From Achromobacter sp. HZ34 (GTDB taxonomy: Bacteria > Pseudomonadota > Gammaproteobacteria > Burkholderiales > Burkholderiaceae_B), in NCBI RefSeq assembly GCF_002209485.1, contig NZ_NJIX01000003.1, positions 1 through 64,000 of the forward strand: 64,000 nt of DNA, given 5' to 3'. Shown in pieces: positions 28,543-38,101 of this stretch. Within the stretch, counting starts at the first letter, position 1. Each line of letters opens with the position of its first letter. The position numbers and the translations under genes are program-made. The notes under the pieces are model-generated. The model searched no databases and was not told the DNA's origin. It was given only the letters and a program-made list of their open reading frames with translations.

Positions 28543-29847
28543 CTACTCTTCCGCCGTCCACTCCACCTGCACGCCCAGGCTGCGCAGGTTCTCGACGAAG
28601 CGCGGATGCGCGCGCCGGATGGGCGTGGCGTTGCGGATTTCCGAACGGCCTTCGATGCTGGCCGCCACCATGAACAGCGCGATGGCGACACGAATGATGT
28701 ACGGGCTTTCCACCACCGCCGGCCCCATGGGCGCACCACCGCCGAAGGTGATCAGGCGATGCGGATCGGACAGGAACACATGCGCGCCGAACTTGGACAA
28801 TTCCGTGGTCCAGCCCAGCGCGCCGTCATAGACCTTGTTCCAGAACATGGCATTGCCCTGCGCGCGCACGCCCAGCGCGATGAAGATAGGCAGCAGGTCC
28901 ACCGGCACGTAAGGCCAGGGCGCGGCTTCCACCTTCGTCAGCACGTTGCTGGTGAAAGGCACCTGCACCTTCAAGGGGCCCGGCACCGAGGCGTGCGACC
29001 AACCGTCCTCGTGCGTGATCTTGACCCCGAACTTGGCGAAGGTGCGGTCGATCAGCGGGAAGTTGCCCGGCACGCTGTTGCGCACCACCACGTCGCCACC
29101 GGTGATCGCGCCCAGCGCGAGGAAGGTGGTGATCTCGTGGAAGTCTTCCTCGAAATGGAATTCGCCGCCACGCAGGACCGTGCCGCCGCGCACCGACAGG
29201 CGCGAAGTACCCAGCCCTTCGATCCGCGCGCCCATCATCGCCATGAAGCGGCAAAACTCCTGCACGTGCGGTTCCGACGCGGCATTGTTCAAGGTGGACA
29301 GGCCGTCCGCCGCCACCGCGCACAGCACGAAGTTTTCGGTGGTGGTGACCGACGCGTAATCCAGCCAGTGGTCGGTAGCCTGCAGGCTGCCCGCGCGCCG
29401 CACCAGCAGCGAACCATCCTGCCGCTCGATGGTGCCGCCGAAACGCTGGAACACGTCCACGTGGGGATCGATTTCACGCACGCCCAGGGTGCAGCCCTTG
29501 ACGTTGTCCTCCAGCCGCGCGACGCCGAAGCGCGCCAGCAGCGGCGGCACCAGCATGATGGACGAGCGCATTTCCTCGGGCAGATGATGGTGGGCCGGAT
29601 CGAACACGGTGTCGCGATGGCACAGGTCCAGCGTGCGCGTTTCGGGATCGAGGGACACCTGGCTGCCCAGGGTGCGGAAGATCTCCAGGATCTTGCGTAC
29701 GTCGGTTATGTCGGGCACGCCATGCAGGCGCAGGGGCTCCGAGGTCAGCAGCGTGGCGCAGAGGATGGGCAGTACCGCGTTCTTGTTGGCCGAGGGCGTG
29801 ATGCGACCGCGCAAGGGCGTGCCGCCGTGGACGATGAGATTGGACAT
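28543..29847 (-). CDS. murA: Divergent MurA-like UDP-GlcNAc enolpyruvyltransferase
   Basis: This 434-residue EPSP-synthase-family protein resembles UDP-N-acetylglucosamine 1-carboxyvinyltransferase, which starts peptidoglycan synthesis. It keeps the Lys-Asn of [16 protein letters not shown] and the cysteine that fosfomycin alkylates ([13 protein letters not shown]). Several other segments differ from canonical MurA, for example [19 protein letters not shown]. The neighbours (tpm, tcdA) are not cell-wall genes, so a housekeeping murA may lie elsewhere. It could be a second MurA or act on a related sugar nucleotide. The ATG at 29847 starts at SNLIVHGG, the usual family start. Confidence 0.8.
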   Translation of the reverse strand: MSNLIVHGGTPLRGRITPSANKNAVLPILCATLLTSEPLRLHGVPDITDVRKILEIFRTLGSQVSLDPETRTLDLCHRDTVFDPAHHHLPEEMRSSIMLVPPLLARFGVARLEDNVKGCTLGVREIDPHVDVFQRFGGTIERQDGSLLVRRAGSLQATDHWLDYASVTTTENFVLCAVAADGLSTLNNAASEPHVQEFCRFMAMMGARIEGLGTSRLSVRGGTVLRGGEFHFEEDFHEITTFLALGAITGGDVVVRNSVPGNFPLIDRTFAKFGVKITHEDGWSHASVPGPLKVQVPFTSNVLTKVEAAPWPYVPVDLLPIFIALGVRAQGNAMFWNKVYDGALGWTTELSKFGAHVFLSDPHRLITFGGGAPMGPAVVESPYIIRVAIALFMVAASIEGRSEIRNATPIRRAHPRFVENLRSLGVQVEWTAEE

Positions 29848-29983
29848 GTACGTGTCTAAATGAAACTGTGCGGGTGAAAGGCCCACGCACGCCGGTGTTC
29901 AGGCGCGGGGCACAAGCGAGTGGCAGCAGTTTACTCGCCCAGGCTTACAGCGAACGCGGTAGTGAGGCTTTTGACACGCGGCG

Positions 29984-30829
29984 TCACAGGGTCACGATGC
30001 GCCGCAGCGCGCGGTCGGCCGCCGCCATGCCCATGGCCGCCGTCACCGTCACCACCGACCCATAGCCCGCACAGGACAAGCCCTGCGGCGCCGCGCCCGG
30101 CTCCACCTGCGCGCCCATGTCGTCTTCGGCTTCCCCGGCTTGCAGCCACGCGGCCGGCAATATCGGCGGCTGGTCGAACCACAGGGCCTCGACCTGCATC
30201 TTCGGCACGCGCTTGCGCACCTTGCCGGCCTGGTCCGCGGCCTTGGGATAGCCGTGTTCGCGCCGCAGCTTGTTGCGCAGCTTGGCCAGCAGGGCATCGT
30301 TGAGCGACGTGGACAGGTCGCCAGCGCGCAGCGCCAGCGGGTCGGTCTTGCCGCCGGCCCCGCCGCACACCAGCAACGGGCAGCCCAGCTTGCGGGCCTG
30401 CAACACCATGGCGATCTTGGCCGCGACCTGGTCGGTACAGTCGATGATCATGGCATAGGGCCCGGCCAGCACCTCACCTACATTGTCAGGCGTGACGAAA
30501 TCGTCCACGCAATGCACGACGCATTCCGGATTGATGCCAGCGATGCGGTCGGCCATGGCCTGGATCTTGGCCGCGCCGAGCGTGCCGGTCAGCGCGTGGA
30601 TCTGGCGGTTGACGTTGGACTCGGCGATATGGTCCAGGTCGATCAGCGTCAGCGCGCCGACACCGCAACGCGCCAGTGCCTCGGCGGTCCAGGAGCCCAC
30701 GCCCCCCAGCCCGGCCACCGCCACGTGGGCGGCGCGCAGCCGTTGCGGCGCCTGGGGGCCATAAAGGCGGGCCAGGCCGCCGAAACGCCGTTCGGCGTCG
30801 ATATCGCAGGAAGTCAGGGCGGTCGTCAT
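29984..30829 (-). CDS. tcdA: tRNA threonylcarbamoyladenosine dehydratase
   Basis: This 281-residue E1-like enzyme cyclises t6A37 to ct6A in tRNAs that read ANN codons. The Rossmann nucleotide site is VAVAGLGGVGSWTAEALAR, followed by LIDLDHIAESNVNRQIHAL, typical of the TcdA/CsdL branch of ThiF-like proteins. RRFGGLARLYG opens the protein. An in-frame insert of about 25 residues near 230-255 (PPILPAAWLQAG onward) is less conserved. It lies 30 bases after baeR on the same strand and could be in its transcript. Confidence 0.92.
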   Translation of the reverse strand: MTTALTSCDIDAERRFGGLARLYGPQAPQRLRAAHVAVAGLGGVGSWTAEALARCGVGALTLIDLDHIAESNVNRQIHALTGTLGAAKIQAMADRIAGINPECVVHCVDDFVTPDNVGEVLAGPYAMIIDCTDQVAAKIAMVLQARKLGCPLLVCGGAGGKTDPLALRAGDLSTSLNDALLAKLRNKLRREHGYPKAADQAGKVRKRVPKMQVEALWFDQPPILPAAWLQAGEAEDDMGAQVEPGAAPQGLSCAGYGSVVTVTAAMGMAAADRALRRIVTL

Positions 30830-30859
30830 GATGGCGTGATTTTCTCACGCCGCGCCGAT

Positions 30860-31528
30860 TCAGTTCAGTTCGAGCTTGTAGCCGACGCCATAGATGGAGC
30901 GGATCAGGTCATGCCCCGGCATCACGGCGTCGAACTTGCGCCGCAGGTTCTTGATGTGGCTGTCCACCGTGCGGTCGGTCACCACGCGATGATCGGCGTA
31001 CAGGTGATTCAGCAGGTGTTCGCGCGACAGGATGTTGCCGTCGGCCGCGGACAAGGCCTGCAGCAGGCGGAATTCCACCGGCGTCAGCGACAGCAGCTGG
31101 CCGTCGAGCTTGGCCGAATGATGCTCCGGGCGGATCTCCAGCAGCGACTGCGCCGGCAGGCCATTGCTCTTGGCGGTGGCCCGGCGCAGGATGGCCTTGA
31201 CGCGGGCCACCATTTCACGCGGACTGAAAGGTTTGCAGATGTAGTCGTCGGCGCCCATTTCAAGGCCGATCAAGCGGTCGATCTCTTCCACGCGTGCCGT
31301 CAGCATGATGACCGGAACGTCGCTGAAGGTGCGCAGTTCGCGGCAGACTTCCAGGCCGTCGCGGCCGGGCAGCATCAGGTCCAGCAGCACCAGTTCGGGC
31401 TTCTTGGCACGGATGGCGGCCAGGGCATCGCGGCCGTCGGAGATGTGCTCGGTTTCGAAATGAGCGGCCTGCAGATAATCGGTGACCAGGGAGGCCAGCT
31501 TGGGTTCGTCTTCTACGATCAGGATCAT
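30860..31528 (-). CDS. baeR: BaeR-like response regulator
   Basis: This 222-residue OmpR-family regulator is close to E. coli BaeR, which controls envelope-stress and drug-efflux genes. It begins MILIVEDEPKLASLVTDYL, has the phospho-acceptor Asp in VLLDLMLPGRDG, then EEIDRLIGLEMGADDYICKP, which is nearly the BaeR sequence. The winged-helix domain ends IYGVGYKLELN. Its ATG overlaps the kinase stop (ATGA), so kinase and regulator are co-translated. No mdtABC-type pump genes are adjacent. Confidence 0.9.
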   Translation of the reverse strand: MILIVEDEPKLASLVTDYLQAAHFETEHISDGRDALAAIRAKKPELVLLDLMLPGRDGLEVCRELRTFSDVPVIMLTARVEEIDRLIGLEMGADDYICKPFSPREMVARVKAILRRATAKSNGLPAQSLLEIRPEHHSAKLDGQLLSLTPVEFRLLQALSAADGNILSREHLLNHLYADHRVVTDRTVDSHIKNLRRKFDAVMPGHDLIRSIYGVGYKLELN

Positions 31529-33120
31529 GGTATTCCCGCGAGTTCTATGTGATTGGCCCCTTCGGCCAGGGGAATTTCGATACGCACAGCCAGCCCGCCC
31601 AAGGGCGAAGGCATGGCCTTGATGGTGCCGCGGTGCGATTCAACGATGCGTTGGCAGATTGCCAGGCCCAGCCCGGCGCCCCCGCTTTCACGGCTGCGCG
31701 AAGCATCGACGCGATACAGCCGGTCGAACAGGCGCGGCAGGTGCTGCGCCGGCACGCCAGGCGCCGAGTCCTGGCATTCGACCACCAACTGATGCCCTTC
31801 GGTGCGCACATCGACCTGGACGCGGCCACCAGGATCGGTATAACGCAGGGCATTTTCCAACAAGTTATTCATCAACTGCATCAGGCGCTGGCGATCCCCT
31901 TCGATCGTCGCCCCGGGCTCGGCCACGGTGGCTTCGATGCTCAGGCCGCGCGCCCGCATGCGGTCATGGAAGGCGTCGGCGGCCATGGCGGCGATCTCAC
32001 CCATGTCCACCGGCTCCATACGATAGGACAGCGCTCCCACGTCCGCCAGGGACAGGTCGTAGAGGTCGTCGATCAGCTTGCTCAATAGACCGACTTCCGA
32101 CTGCAGGGACGACAGCGCCGCCGGCGAAAATTTGCGCACGCCGTCCTGCAAGGCTTCCAGTTCGCCGCGCAACACCGCCAGGGGCGTGCGCAACTCGTGC
32201 GAAATATCGGCCATCATTTCGCGCCGCAAGGCTTCCGTGCGTTCCAGCGCGAAGGCCAGCCGGTTGAAGTCCTGGCCCAGCCGGCCCAGTTCGTCGGCCG
32301 AGGTGACGTTCACGCGCGTCGAGTAATCGCCCGCCGACAGCTTGTGCGTGGCACGGGCCAGGCGCCGCACCGGCGCCAGGAAGACCCGCGCCAGCAGAAT
32401 GCTCACCACCGCGGCCAGTAAGGCCGACAACGTGCCGATGACCCAGGTCGCTTCCGATTGCTCGCGCTGGAAGCGTTGATCCGACTCGTTGGGCATACGG
32501 TCCGGAAAGGGGGTGACCAGCCAGCCCACCGTCATGCCGTTCACGCTGATCGCATGGCGCGGCGCACTGGGAATGGGATTGCCGCCCGCCACCACGCGTA
32601 ATTGCGCATCCAGCAAGGTGAAAGGCGGCGCCAGGAAATCGTGCCCGCGCGAGGGCGGGCCCATGAGGTCGTCGGGCCCACCGCCGGGTTCGTCGGGCCC
32701 GCTGTCGCCAAAGTCCCCGCCAGCCTGATCGCCCCGGCCGTCGGGACCACGCCCCCGCGGTCCCGGCCCGCGCCCCGATCCGGGCGACGGCCACAGGAAG
32801 GAGCCGAAGTCCGGCGGCAAGTCGAACGGGCTGCGGCCGCGATACGGGCGCTGCCCCATGCCTTCGTCCGGCGGCGGCAGGGTCAACAGGTGGTTCCACA
32901 GCGAATCGTTGCCGCGCAAGGCATCCCAATCGCCGTCATCGCGGTAGATGTCCGCCAGGGTTTGGCGCAAACGTTCGATGCGGCGGCCTTCGCGCTCCTT
33001 GACGTAGGAGAAGAAATGCCGCTCGAAGTTCCACCGGACAGCCGCCCCCATGGCCAGGGTGACGATCAGGCAGGTGACCAGGATGGCCAGGAACAGTTTG
33101 AAGGTAATGCCTAGTTTCAT
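31525..33120 (-). CDS. baeS: BaeS-like sensor histidine kinase
   Basis: This 531-residue membrane kinase is the partner of the overlapping baeR. It has membrane segments near residues 8-28 and 235-255, then HAMP, then the H-box DISHELRTPLAVLRGELE with His308, closely matching BaeS. N and G boxes (NLLENALRY, SGGAGLGLAICQ) are intact. The periplasmic domain carries a Gly/Pro/Asp-rich stretch near residues 110-160 (PGSGRGPGPRGRGPDGRG), longer than in E. coli BaeS (467 residues). The kinase at 1082-2821 has a comparable insert. Confidence 0.9.
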   Translation of the reverse strand: MKLGITFKLFLAILVTCLIVTLAMGAAVRWNFERHFFSYVKEREGRRIERLRQTLADIYRDDGDWDALRGNDSLWNHLLTLPPPDEGMGQRPYRGRSPFDLPPDFGSFLWPSPGSGRGPGPRGRGPDGRGDQAGGDFGDSGPDEPGGGPDDLMGPPSRGHDFLAPPFTLLDAQLRVVAGGNPIPSAPRHAISVNGMTVGWLVTPFPDRMPNESDQRFQREQSEATWVIGTLSALLAAVVSILLARVFLAPVRRLARATHKLSAGDYSTRVNVTSADELGRLGQDFNRLAFALERTEALRREMMADISHELRTPLAVLRGELEALQDGVRKFSPAALSSLQSEVGLLSKLIDDLYDLSLADVGALSYRMEPVDMGEIAAMAADAFHDRMRARGLSIEATVAEPGATIEGDRQRLMQLMNNLLENALRYTDPGGRVQVDVRTEGHQLVVECQDSAPGVPAQHLPRLFDRLYRVDASRSRESGGAGLGLAICQRIVESHRGTIKAMPSPLGGLAVRIEIPLAEGANHIELAGIP

Positions 33121-33432
33121 GGCGAGTGGAGGTGCCGCGGACGGCGGCTGGATCGGCCAATGCCGCTGGCATGTTAACCAGCGCAGGCAAGCGATGGCGT
33201 TAATTTGCGTTGGGTTTCATAAAATCTGCGCATTAGCTTTCAATTCGCTCACATGCGCCATAAAGACGTAGCGAAGCGATACGAGGATTTGCTGTCAGCT
33301 CGGTGAAGATTCGACGAACTTGAGCGACAAAGCATGAAAAGGCCTTGACAAGTCCGATTATTGTGTCTGTTTTTGCTGCGCTGCAACTCGACATAACAGG
33401 GAGTACGGCACAGAATAGCGACAAATAACGCC
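33121..33432. other. Intergenic region between baeS and the MFS gene (divergent promoters)
   Basis: This 312-bp gap separates divergent genes and is more AT-rich than its surroundings, especially at 33190-33250 and 33340-33380. A perfect TTGACA lies at 33345-33350 on the plus strand, but the hexamer 17 bases later (TGTTTT) is a poor -10. No coding sequence, known RNA or repeat was recognised. It must contain promoters for both baeSR and the MFS gene. Confidence 0.5.
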
Positions 33433-34629
33433 GTGTCAGCCACTCCATTGCCCCCCTCTGATGAAACCGCAACGCCCGCCATTTCCGGTGCGGCGTTACT
33501 GTGCATCATCAATATGCTCAATCACGTGGCCCTCACCGGGGGTCGCGTTACGGTTTCGCTAAGTGCCTTGCACTTGGGCATGTCGACCGTCAAGGTTGGC
33601 GCACTTATCGCCGTTTTCGCCATACTTCCCATGCTTTTCTCCGTAAAAGTCGGAAGATGGGTAGATCATGTCGGTATCGCCAAGCCCATGGCCTGCGGCA
33701 CTGCGCTGCTGATCTGCGGCACGGTGGCGCCGGCCCTGGTGCCTACCCAGATTACCCTGCTGCTGGCTTCCAGCTGTATCGGCATCGGCTTCATGCTGCA
33801 CCAGGTTGCCACGCAGAACATCCTGGGCATGGCGCCTCACCGCACCCGTCTGCGCAATTTTTCCTGGATGTCGCTGGCTTTAGGGGCCTCCGGCTTCAGC
33901 GGACCGCTGTTCGGTGGCATCGCCATCGACCACATGGGCAACGACGCGGCCTTTGCGCTGCTGTCGCTGGGTCCCATCACCGCTGCGGCCGGCCTTTATT
34001 ACATGCGCCACGAGTTGCGCAGCGTCAAACCCAGCGCCGCCGGCGACGCCGCCAAGCGCAACATCCGCGAACTGATCGCATTGCCCGCGCTTCGTCGCAT
34101 TCTTTTCGTCAACACCATCCTGTCGGGCGCCTGGGACAGCCATCTGTTCATCGTGCCCATCTTCGGCGTCTCGATCGGCCTGTCCGGCACCACTATCGGC
34201 ATCATATTGGCGTCGTTCGCCGCAGCAACTTTCTTCATCCGCCTGCTTCTACCCCTTATCCAGCGTCGCGTCACTTCCTGGACCCTGATCCGGATGGCGA
34301 TGGGAACCGCTGCGGCGGATTTCATGATTTACCCGCTGTTCACGGACGTTGCCTTCCTGATCGGCCTGTCTTTTGCCTTAGGGCTGGCGTTGGGGGTGAG
34401 CCAACCCAGCATCCTGGCCCTGTTGCATCAGCACTCCCCGCCCGGGCGCGCGGCGGAAACCGTAGGCCTGCGCATGGCACTGATCAACGGTTCCCAGGTA
34501 TCTCTCCCATTGACCTTCGGCGCGCTGGGTGCGGTAATCGGGGTTGCGCCGCTGTTCTGGGCCTATGCCGTGGCCTTGATGGCGGGCGGCTGGCTGAATC
34601 GCAATCCGCCCACCGAGGCGGAACGCTGA
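33433..34629 (+). CDS. Major facilitator superfamily transporter
   Basis: This 398-residue inner-membrane secondary carrier has about 12 predicted helices. The loop 2-3 motif reads VGRWVDHVGIAKPMA, a variant of the MFS DRxGRR signature. It starts with a GTG at 33433, since the first helix needs the residues before any ATG, and the ribosome site is weak. It is divergent from baeS, and BaeR regulates efflux pumps in E. coli, so control by the adjacent system is possible but unproven. The substrate is unknown. Confidence 0.85.
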   Translation: MSATPLPPSDETATPAISGAALLCIINMLNHVALTGGRVTVSLSALHLGMSTVKVGALIAVFAILPMLFSVKVGRWVDHVGIAKPMACGTALLICGTVAPALVPTQITLLLASSCIGIGFMLHQVATQNILGMAPHRTRLRNFSWMSLALGASGFSGPLFGGIAIDHMGNDAAFALLSLGPITAAAGLYYMRHELRSVKPSAAGDAAKRNIRELIALPALRRILFVNTILSGAWDSHLFIVPIFGVSIGLSGTTIGIILASFAAATFFIRLLLPLIQRRVTSWTLIRMAMGTAAADFMIYPLFTDVAFLIGLSFALGLALGVSQPSILALLHQHSPPGRAAETVGLRMALINGSQVSLPLTFGALGAVIGVAPLFWAYAVALMAGGWLNRNPPTEAER

Positions 34630-34757
34630 GCAGCAGCGTTGCATGCTGCTGCCAGGGCAGACGCCACGGGTAGTGCGACCCGTCTGGTTGCCGTCCACTG
34701 GCCGTTGCCAGTTGCCGGCCGGCCCCACATTTTCCAACCCGCGTGAAGTGAACCCGC

Positions 34758-35402
34758 GTGAAACTTGCAATACCGTCCTGCCCCCTGCCCTCCGATTTCC
34801 GTCTGTGGACGCCCGATGAGCGCCAAGCCTCGCTCGACGCCGCGCTACGCGACTGGCGCGAAGGCGAAGACGTATGGGTCTTCGGCTATGGCTCGCTGAT
34901 CTGGCGGCCCGAGTTCGATTTCCTGGAAAGGCGCAAAGCCACCCTGCGCGGCCACCACCGCGCGCTGTGCCTGTGGTCGCGGGTCAACCGCGGGACGCCG
35001 GAGACGCCGGGACTGGTTTTCGGCCTGGATCGCGGCGGTTCCTGCCAGGGCATGGTCTACCGCCTGCATGGCCACGCGGTGCGCGAACGCTTCACCGCGT
35101 TATGGCAGCGGGAAATGTCCACCGGATCCTATCTGCCGCGCTGGCTGAACTGCGCCACGGACGACGGCCCGGTGCGCGCGCTGGTATTCATCATGAACCG
35201 CGCCAGCCCCGCCTATATCGCGGCCCTGCCGGATGCGGAGGTACTGGCCATCGTGCGCCGCGCCAGCGGCAAATACGGCCCTTGCACCGAGTACGTCACG
35301 CAGACCTCGCACGCGCTGAAGGACGCCGGCATCCACGACCTGAAGCTGCAGCGCCTGACCCGGCTGCTGGAAGCCGACGCGGATCCGCTGGCGGATGCCT
35401 GA
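34758..35402 (+). CDS. chaC: Glutathione-specific gamma-glutamylcyclotransferase
   Basis: This 214-residue ChaC-family enzyme degrades glutathione to 5-oxoproline and Cys-Gly in the cytosol. VWVFGYGSLIWRPEF is the substrate-binding signature, and WQREMSTGSYLPRW carries the probable catalytic glutamate. GKYGPCTEYVTQTSHAL is typical of the C-terminal part. It lies 128 bases after the MFS gene and 96 bases before pdxH, all on the plus strand. Confidence 0.93.
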   Translation: MKLAIPSCPLPSDFRLWTPDERQASLDAALRDWREGEDVWVFGYGSLIWRPEFDFLERRKATLRGHHRALCLWSRVNRGTPETPGLVFGLDRGGSCQGMVYRLHGHAVRERFTALWQREMSTGSYLPRWLNCATDDGPVRALVFIMNRASPAYIAALPDAEVLAIVRRASGKYGPCTEYVTQTSHALKDAGIHDLKLQRLTRLLEADADPLADA

Positions 35403-35498
35403 CCGTATGAGCAGGCTCAAAGCGCGCCGGGCGGCAACGGCGGTACACTGGATGCGTTTCTTTTGCATCGCGGCACACCCGGCGCCGCGTCCGCCATC

Positions 35499-36128
35499 AT
35501 GAGCCTTGCCGATCTGCGCCAAATCTACGACAAGAACGAGCTGCTGGAGTCCCAGGCGGCCGCGTCGCCCTTCGATCAGTTCTCCAGCTGGTTTGACGAA
35601 GCCCTGGCGGCCGAAGTCCCCGAACCGAATGCCATGACCCTGGCCACCGTGGATGCCACGGGCCAGCCGTCGGCGCGCATCGTGCTGGTCAAGGGCGCGG
35701 ACGAACGGGGCTTTGTGTTCTACACCAATTACGAGTCGCGCAAGGGCCATGACCTTGCCGACAACCAGCGCGCCAGCCTGCTGTTCTTCTGGCAGCCGCT
35801 GGAGCGCCAGATCCGCATCGAAGGCCACGTCGAGAAAGTAACGGCCGAAGAATCGGACGCCTATTACAACAGCCGCCCCCTGGGCTCGCGCATCGGCGCC
35901 TGGGCTTCGCACCAGAGCCAGCCGGTGACGCGCGAAGCCCTGGAAGCCACCACCCGTGACTTCGAGCAGCGCTATGGCGAAACGCCGCCGCGCCCGCCGC
36001 ACTGGGGCGGTTACCGTGTGGTGCCGGCCCGCTTCGAGTTCTGGCAAGGCCGGCCTTCGCGGCTGCACGATCGCCTGGTTTATGAACTAAATGCCAAGCA
36101 ATGGCTACTCAGCCGTATCTCGCCCTGA
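35499..36128 (+). CDS. pdxH: Pyridoxine 5'-phosphate oxidase
   Basis: This 209-residue FMN enzyme oxidises pyridoxine or pyridoxamine phosphate to pyridoxal 5'-phosphate. It has [30 protein letters not shown], and the C-terminal FMN/substrate motif [20 protein letters not shown]. The ATG at 35499 begins MSLADLRQ, the usual start in betaproteobacteria. The next gene is another flavin-dependent enzyme 37 bases downstream. Confidence 0.97.
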   Translation: MSLADLRQIYDKNELLESQAAASPFDQFSSWFDEALAAEVPEPNAMTLATVDATGQPSARIVLVKGADERGFVFYTNYESRKGHDLADNQRASLLFFWQPLERQIRIEGHVEKVTAEESDAYYNSRPLGSRIGAWASHQSQPVTREALEATTRDFEQRYGETPPRPPHWGGYRVVPARFEFWQGRPSRLHDRLVYELNAKQWLLSRISP

Positions 36129-36165
36129 TTCCGGATTCACGCGCCCGTGAGCGCCTTATCGCAGC

Positions 36166-36678
36166 ATGCCCGCAACCCCGCCTGATTTCGACGCTCCGTT
36201 TTTCCGCACCGCCCTGGGCCGTTTCGCCACTGGCGTGACTGTAGTCACGGCCATGAGCGAAGAGGGTCAGCCCATAGGCATGACCGTCAGTTCGTTCAAC
36301 TCGGTTTCGCTGAACCCGCCGTTGGTGCTGTGGAGCCTGTCGCGCGCCTCCTCGTCCCTGGCGGCGCTGCAGCAATGCCAGCGCTATGTCATCAATGTGC
36401 TTTCGGCCGACCAGTTGGCGCTGGCCAAGCGCTTTGCCAGCGGCAGCGCCCCTGATCGCTATGCGGGCGTGCACACCCGGCGCGCGCCCGGCGGCACCCT
36501 GATGCTGGGCAGCGAATGCGCGGCCTGGTTCGAGTGCCACAACCGCAGCCGCTATGAAGAAGGCGACCACGTCATCATGGTGGGCGAAGTGGAACATTGC
36601 GGCCATAGCGGCGCGCTGCCGCTGGTCTATCATGCGGGCGGATTCGACCTGACCCCGCAGCCCGAGCCGATGCGGTAA
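36166..36678 (+). CDS. Flavin reductase-like FMN-binding protein
   Basis: This 170-residue protein belongs to the flavin reductase (HpaC/FlaRed) family, small FMN- or FAD-binding proteins that supply reduced flavin to two-component monooxygenases. Family features are RFATGVTVVTAMSEEGQPIG, MTVSSFNSVSLNPPLVLWSL and YEEGDHVIMVGEVEHC. No oxygenase partner is nearby, so its partner or substrate is unknown. It sits between pdxH and purU with short gaps (37 and 17 bases), suggesting one transcript. Confidence 0.88.
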   Translation: MPATPPDFDAPFFRTALGRFATGVTVVTAMSEEGQPIGMTVSSFNSVSLNPPLVLWSLSRASSSLAALQQCQRYVINVLSADQLALAKRFASGSAPDRYAGVHTRRAPGGTLMLGSECAAWFECHNRSRYEEGDHVIMVGEVEHCGHSGALPLVYHAGGFDLTPQPEPMR

Positions 36679-36695
36679 CTTTTCTCCTGAGCGCC

Positions 36696-37550
36696 ATGCA
36701 GCATAACGACTACATCCTGACCCTCTCCTGCCCCGACCGCACCGGCATCGTCTATCGCGTCAGTGGCCTGTTGTTCGAGCTGGGCTGCAACATCCTGGAT
36801 TCGCAGCAATTCGGCGACGACGAGACCGGACGTTTCTTCCTGCGGGTGCATTTCGACCTGCCGCCGGCCACCAGCGCCGACGCCCTGCGTGCGCGCTTCA
36901 ACGCCCTGGCGGCGGACTTCGGCATGGAAATGCAGCTGCATGACGCCCGCCGCAAGGAGCGCCTGCTGATCATGGTGAGCAAGCAGGGCCATTGCTTGAA
37001 CGACCTGCTGTTCCGGGTCAAGAGCGGCCAGCTGCATGCGGAAATCGCTGCCGTCGTGTCCAATCACAACGACTATGCCGGCCTGGCGGCGTCGTATGGC
37101 GTGCCTTTTCACCACCTGCCGGTCAGTGGCGACAACAAGGCGGAACAGGAGCGGCAGGTCCTCGATATCGTGGATCGCGCCGGCGTCGACCTGGTCGTGC
37201 TGGCCCGCTACATGCAGATTCTGTCCGGCGACATGTGCCGCGCGCTGTCCGGCCGCGCCATCAATATCCACCACAGCTTCCTGCCCAGCTTCAAGGGCGC
37301 GCGGCCTTATCACCAGGCACACCAGCGCGGCGTGAAGATCATCGGCGCCACGGCCCATTACGTCACCGCCGACCTGGATGAAGGGCCGATCATCGAGCAG
37401 GACATCGAGCGCGTGGACCACACCATGACCGCGCAAGACCTGACCCAGGTAGGCAGCGACGTCGAATCCCTGGTGCTTTCCCGCGCGGTGCGCAGCCACA
37501 TCGAGCATCGCATTCTGCTCAATGGCGCCCGCACGGTCGTCTTCCGCTAA
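36696..37550 (+). CDS. purU: Formyltetrahydrofolate deformylase
   Basis: This 284-residue enzyme hydrolyses 10-formyl-THF to formate and THF, balancing one-carbon pools. An N-terminal ACT domain (about residues 1-85, LTLSCPDRTGIVYRVSG) is followed by the formyltransferase-fold domain with NIHHSFLPSFKGARPYHQA and HYVTADLDEGPIIEQD, including the catalytic His and Asp. Length is standard. It ends the plus-strand run from chaC. Confidence 0.97.
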   Translation: MQHNDYILTLSCPDRTGIVYRVSGLLFELGCNILDSQQFGDDETGRFFLRVHFDLPPATSADALRARFNALAADFGMEMQLHDARRKERLLIMVSKQGHCLNDLLFRVKSGQLHAEIAAVVSNHNDYAGLAASYGVPFHHLPVSGDNKAEQERQVLDIVDRAGVDLVVLARYMQILSGDMCRALSGRAINIHHSFLPSFKGARPYHQAHQRGVKIIGATAHYVTADLDEGPIIEQDIERVDHTMTAQDLTQVGSDVESLVLSRAVRSHIEHRILLNGARTVVFR

Positions 37551-37562
37551 GACAAAAAGAAA

Positions 37563-37595
37563 AGCCCCGCCTGTGAGGGGGGCTCAGGCGGGGCT
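37563..37595 (-). terminator. Minus-strand rho-independent terminator
   Basis: AGCCCCGCCTG pairs with CAGGCGGGGCT around an 11-base loop. On the minus strand it is followed by a run read from the A-rich 37553-37562 (TTTTCTTTTT), so it best terminates the small exported-protein gene. On the plus strand it lies 12 bases after purU but lacks a following T-run. Confidence 0.75.
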
Positions 37596-37596
37596 C

Positions 37597-37698
37597 GGTA
37601 CTACAACCGCGATACTGCCGCGGACTTGCCGGTACTGCTTGCTTCAACGGCTTCGTACAACGTACTAGATACTACTTACTACGTACTTCCCGGTACTC
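37597..37698. repeat. GTACT-rich low-complexity segment
   Basis: TACT/GTACT words recur about ten times here, densest at 37655-37697 (CGTACTAGATACTACTTACT). It forms the 3' untranslated stretch between the stop of the small exported gene and its terminator on the minus strand. No coding potential or known element was recognised. Confidence 0.45.
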
Positions 37699-37774
37699 CA
37701 CGCGCGCCGGGGGGGCTGGCACGCGCTTACTTCACCAGTAACGCGGCGCTGGCTGCGCGCCGCGCCATCAAAGT

Positions 37775-38101
37775 TCAAACACCTTCGAAGGGCGCATTGT
37801 CGTTGTCGCCGAAAGCAATGGCGCCAGGCTGTTGCGCGACATCGGCAGCGACTTGGGCGCGCGACACATTCGAGTCGGCTTGGGCAGCGAACGGGACGTT
37901 ATCCACGTCACCGAAGGCGACCAGGCCTTCATTCTTGGCCTGTTGCAGTTCAGCCTGAATCTGCGCGCGGCTGGTCGAGCTATCGGCTTGGCCGTAGGTA
38001 CCTTGGAAAGGCACGTTATCGATGTCACCACGGGGGGTACCGGCTTGGGCGGCACCGATCAGGGCAAACGAAACAATCAGTGAGGTAGCGATGGTCTTCA
38101 T
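37775..38101 (-). CDS. Small exported protein with internal repeats, DUF4148-like
   Basis: This 108-residue protein has a clear signal peptide (cleavage near AQA at residues 18-20). The mature part is a tandem repeat of about 36 residues: GDIDNVPF (25-32), GDVDNVPF (64-71) and GDNDNAPF (98-105), with SRAQIQAEL (44) and SRAQVAADV (80) between them. The SRAQ helix with QA..G resembles DUF4148, a family common in Burkholderiales periplasmic proteins. Function is unknown. It is monocistronic, with palindromes upstream (38198-38218) and a terminator downstream. Confidence 0.82.
   Translation of the reverse strand: MKTIATSLIVSFALIGAAQAGTPRGDIDNVPFQGTYGQADSSTSRAQIQAELQQAKNEGLVAFGDVDNVPFAAQADSNVSRAQVAADVAQQPGAIAFGDNDNAPFEGV

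Noticed and set aside
33345-33373. Sigma-70 promoter for the MFS gene
   Set aside because: The -35 TTGACA is perfect but the spaced -10 is poor. Noted in the intergenic entry rather than called.
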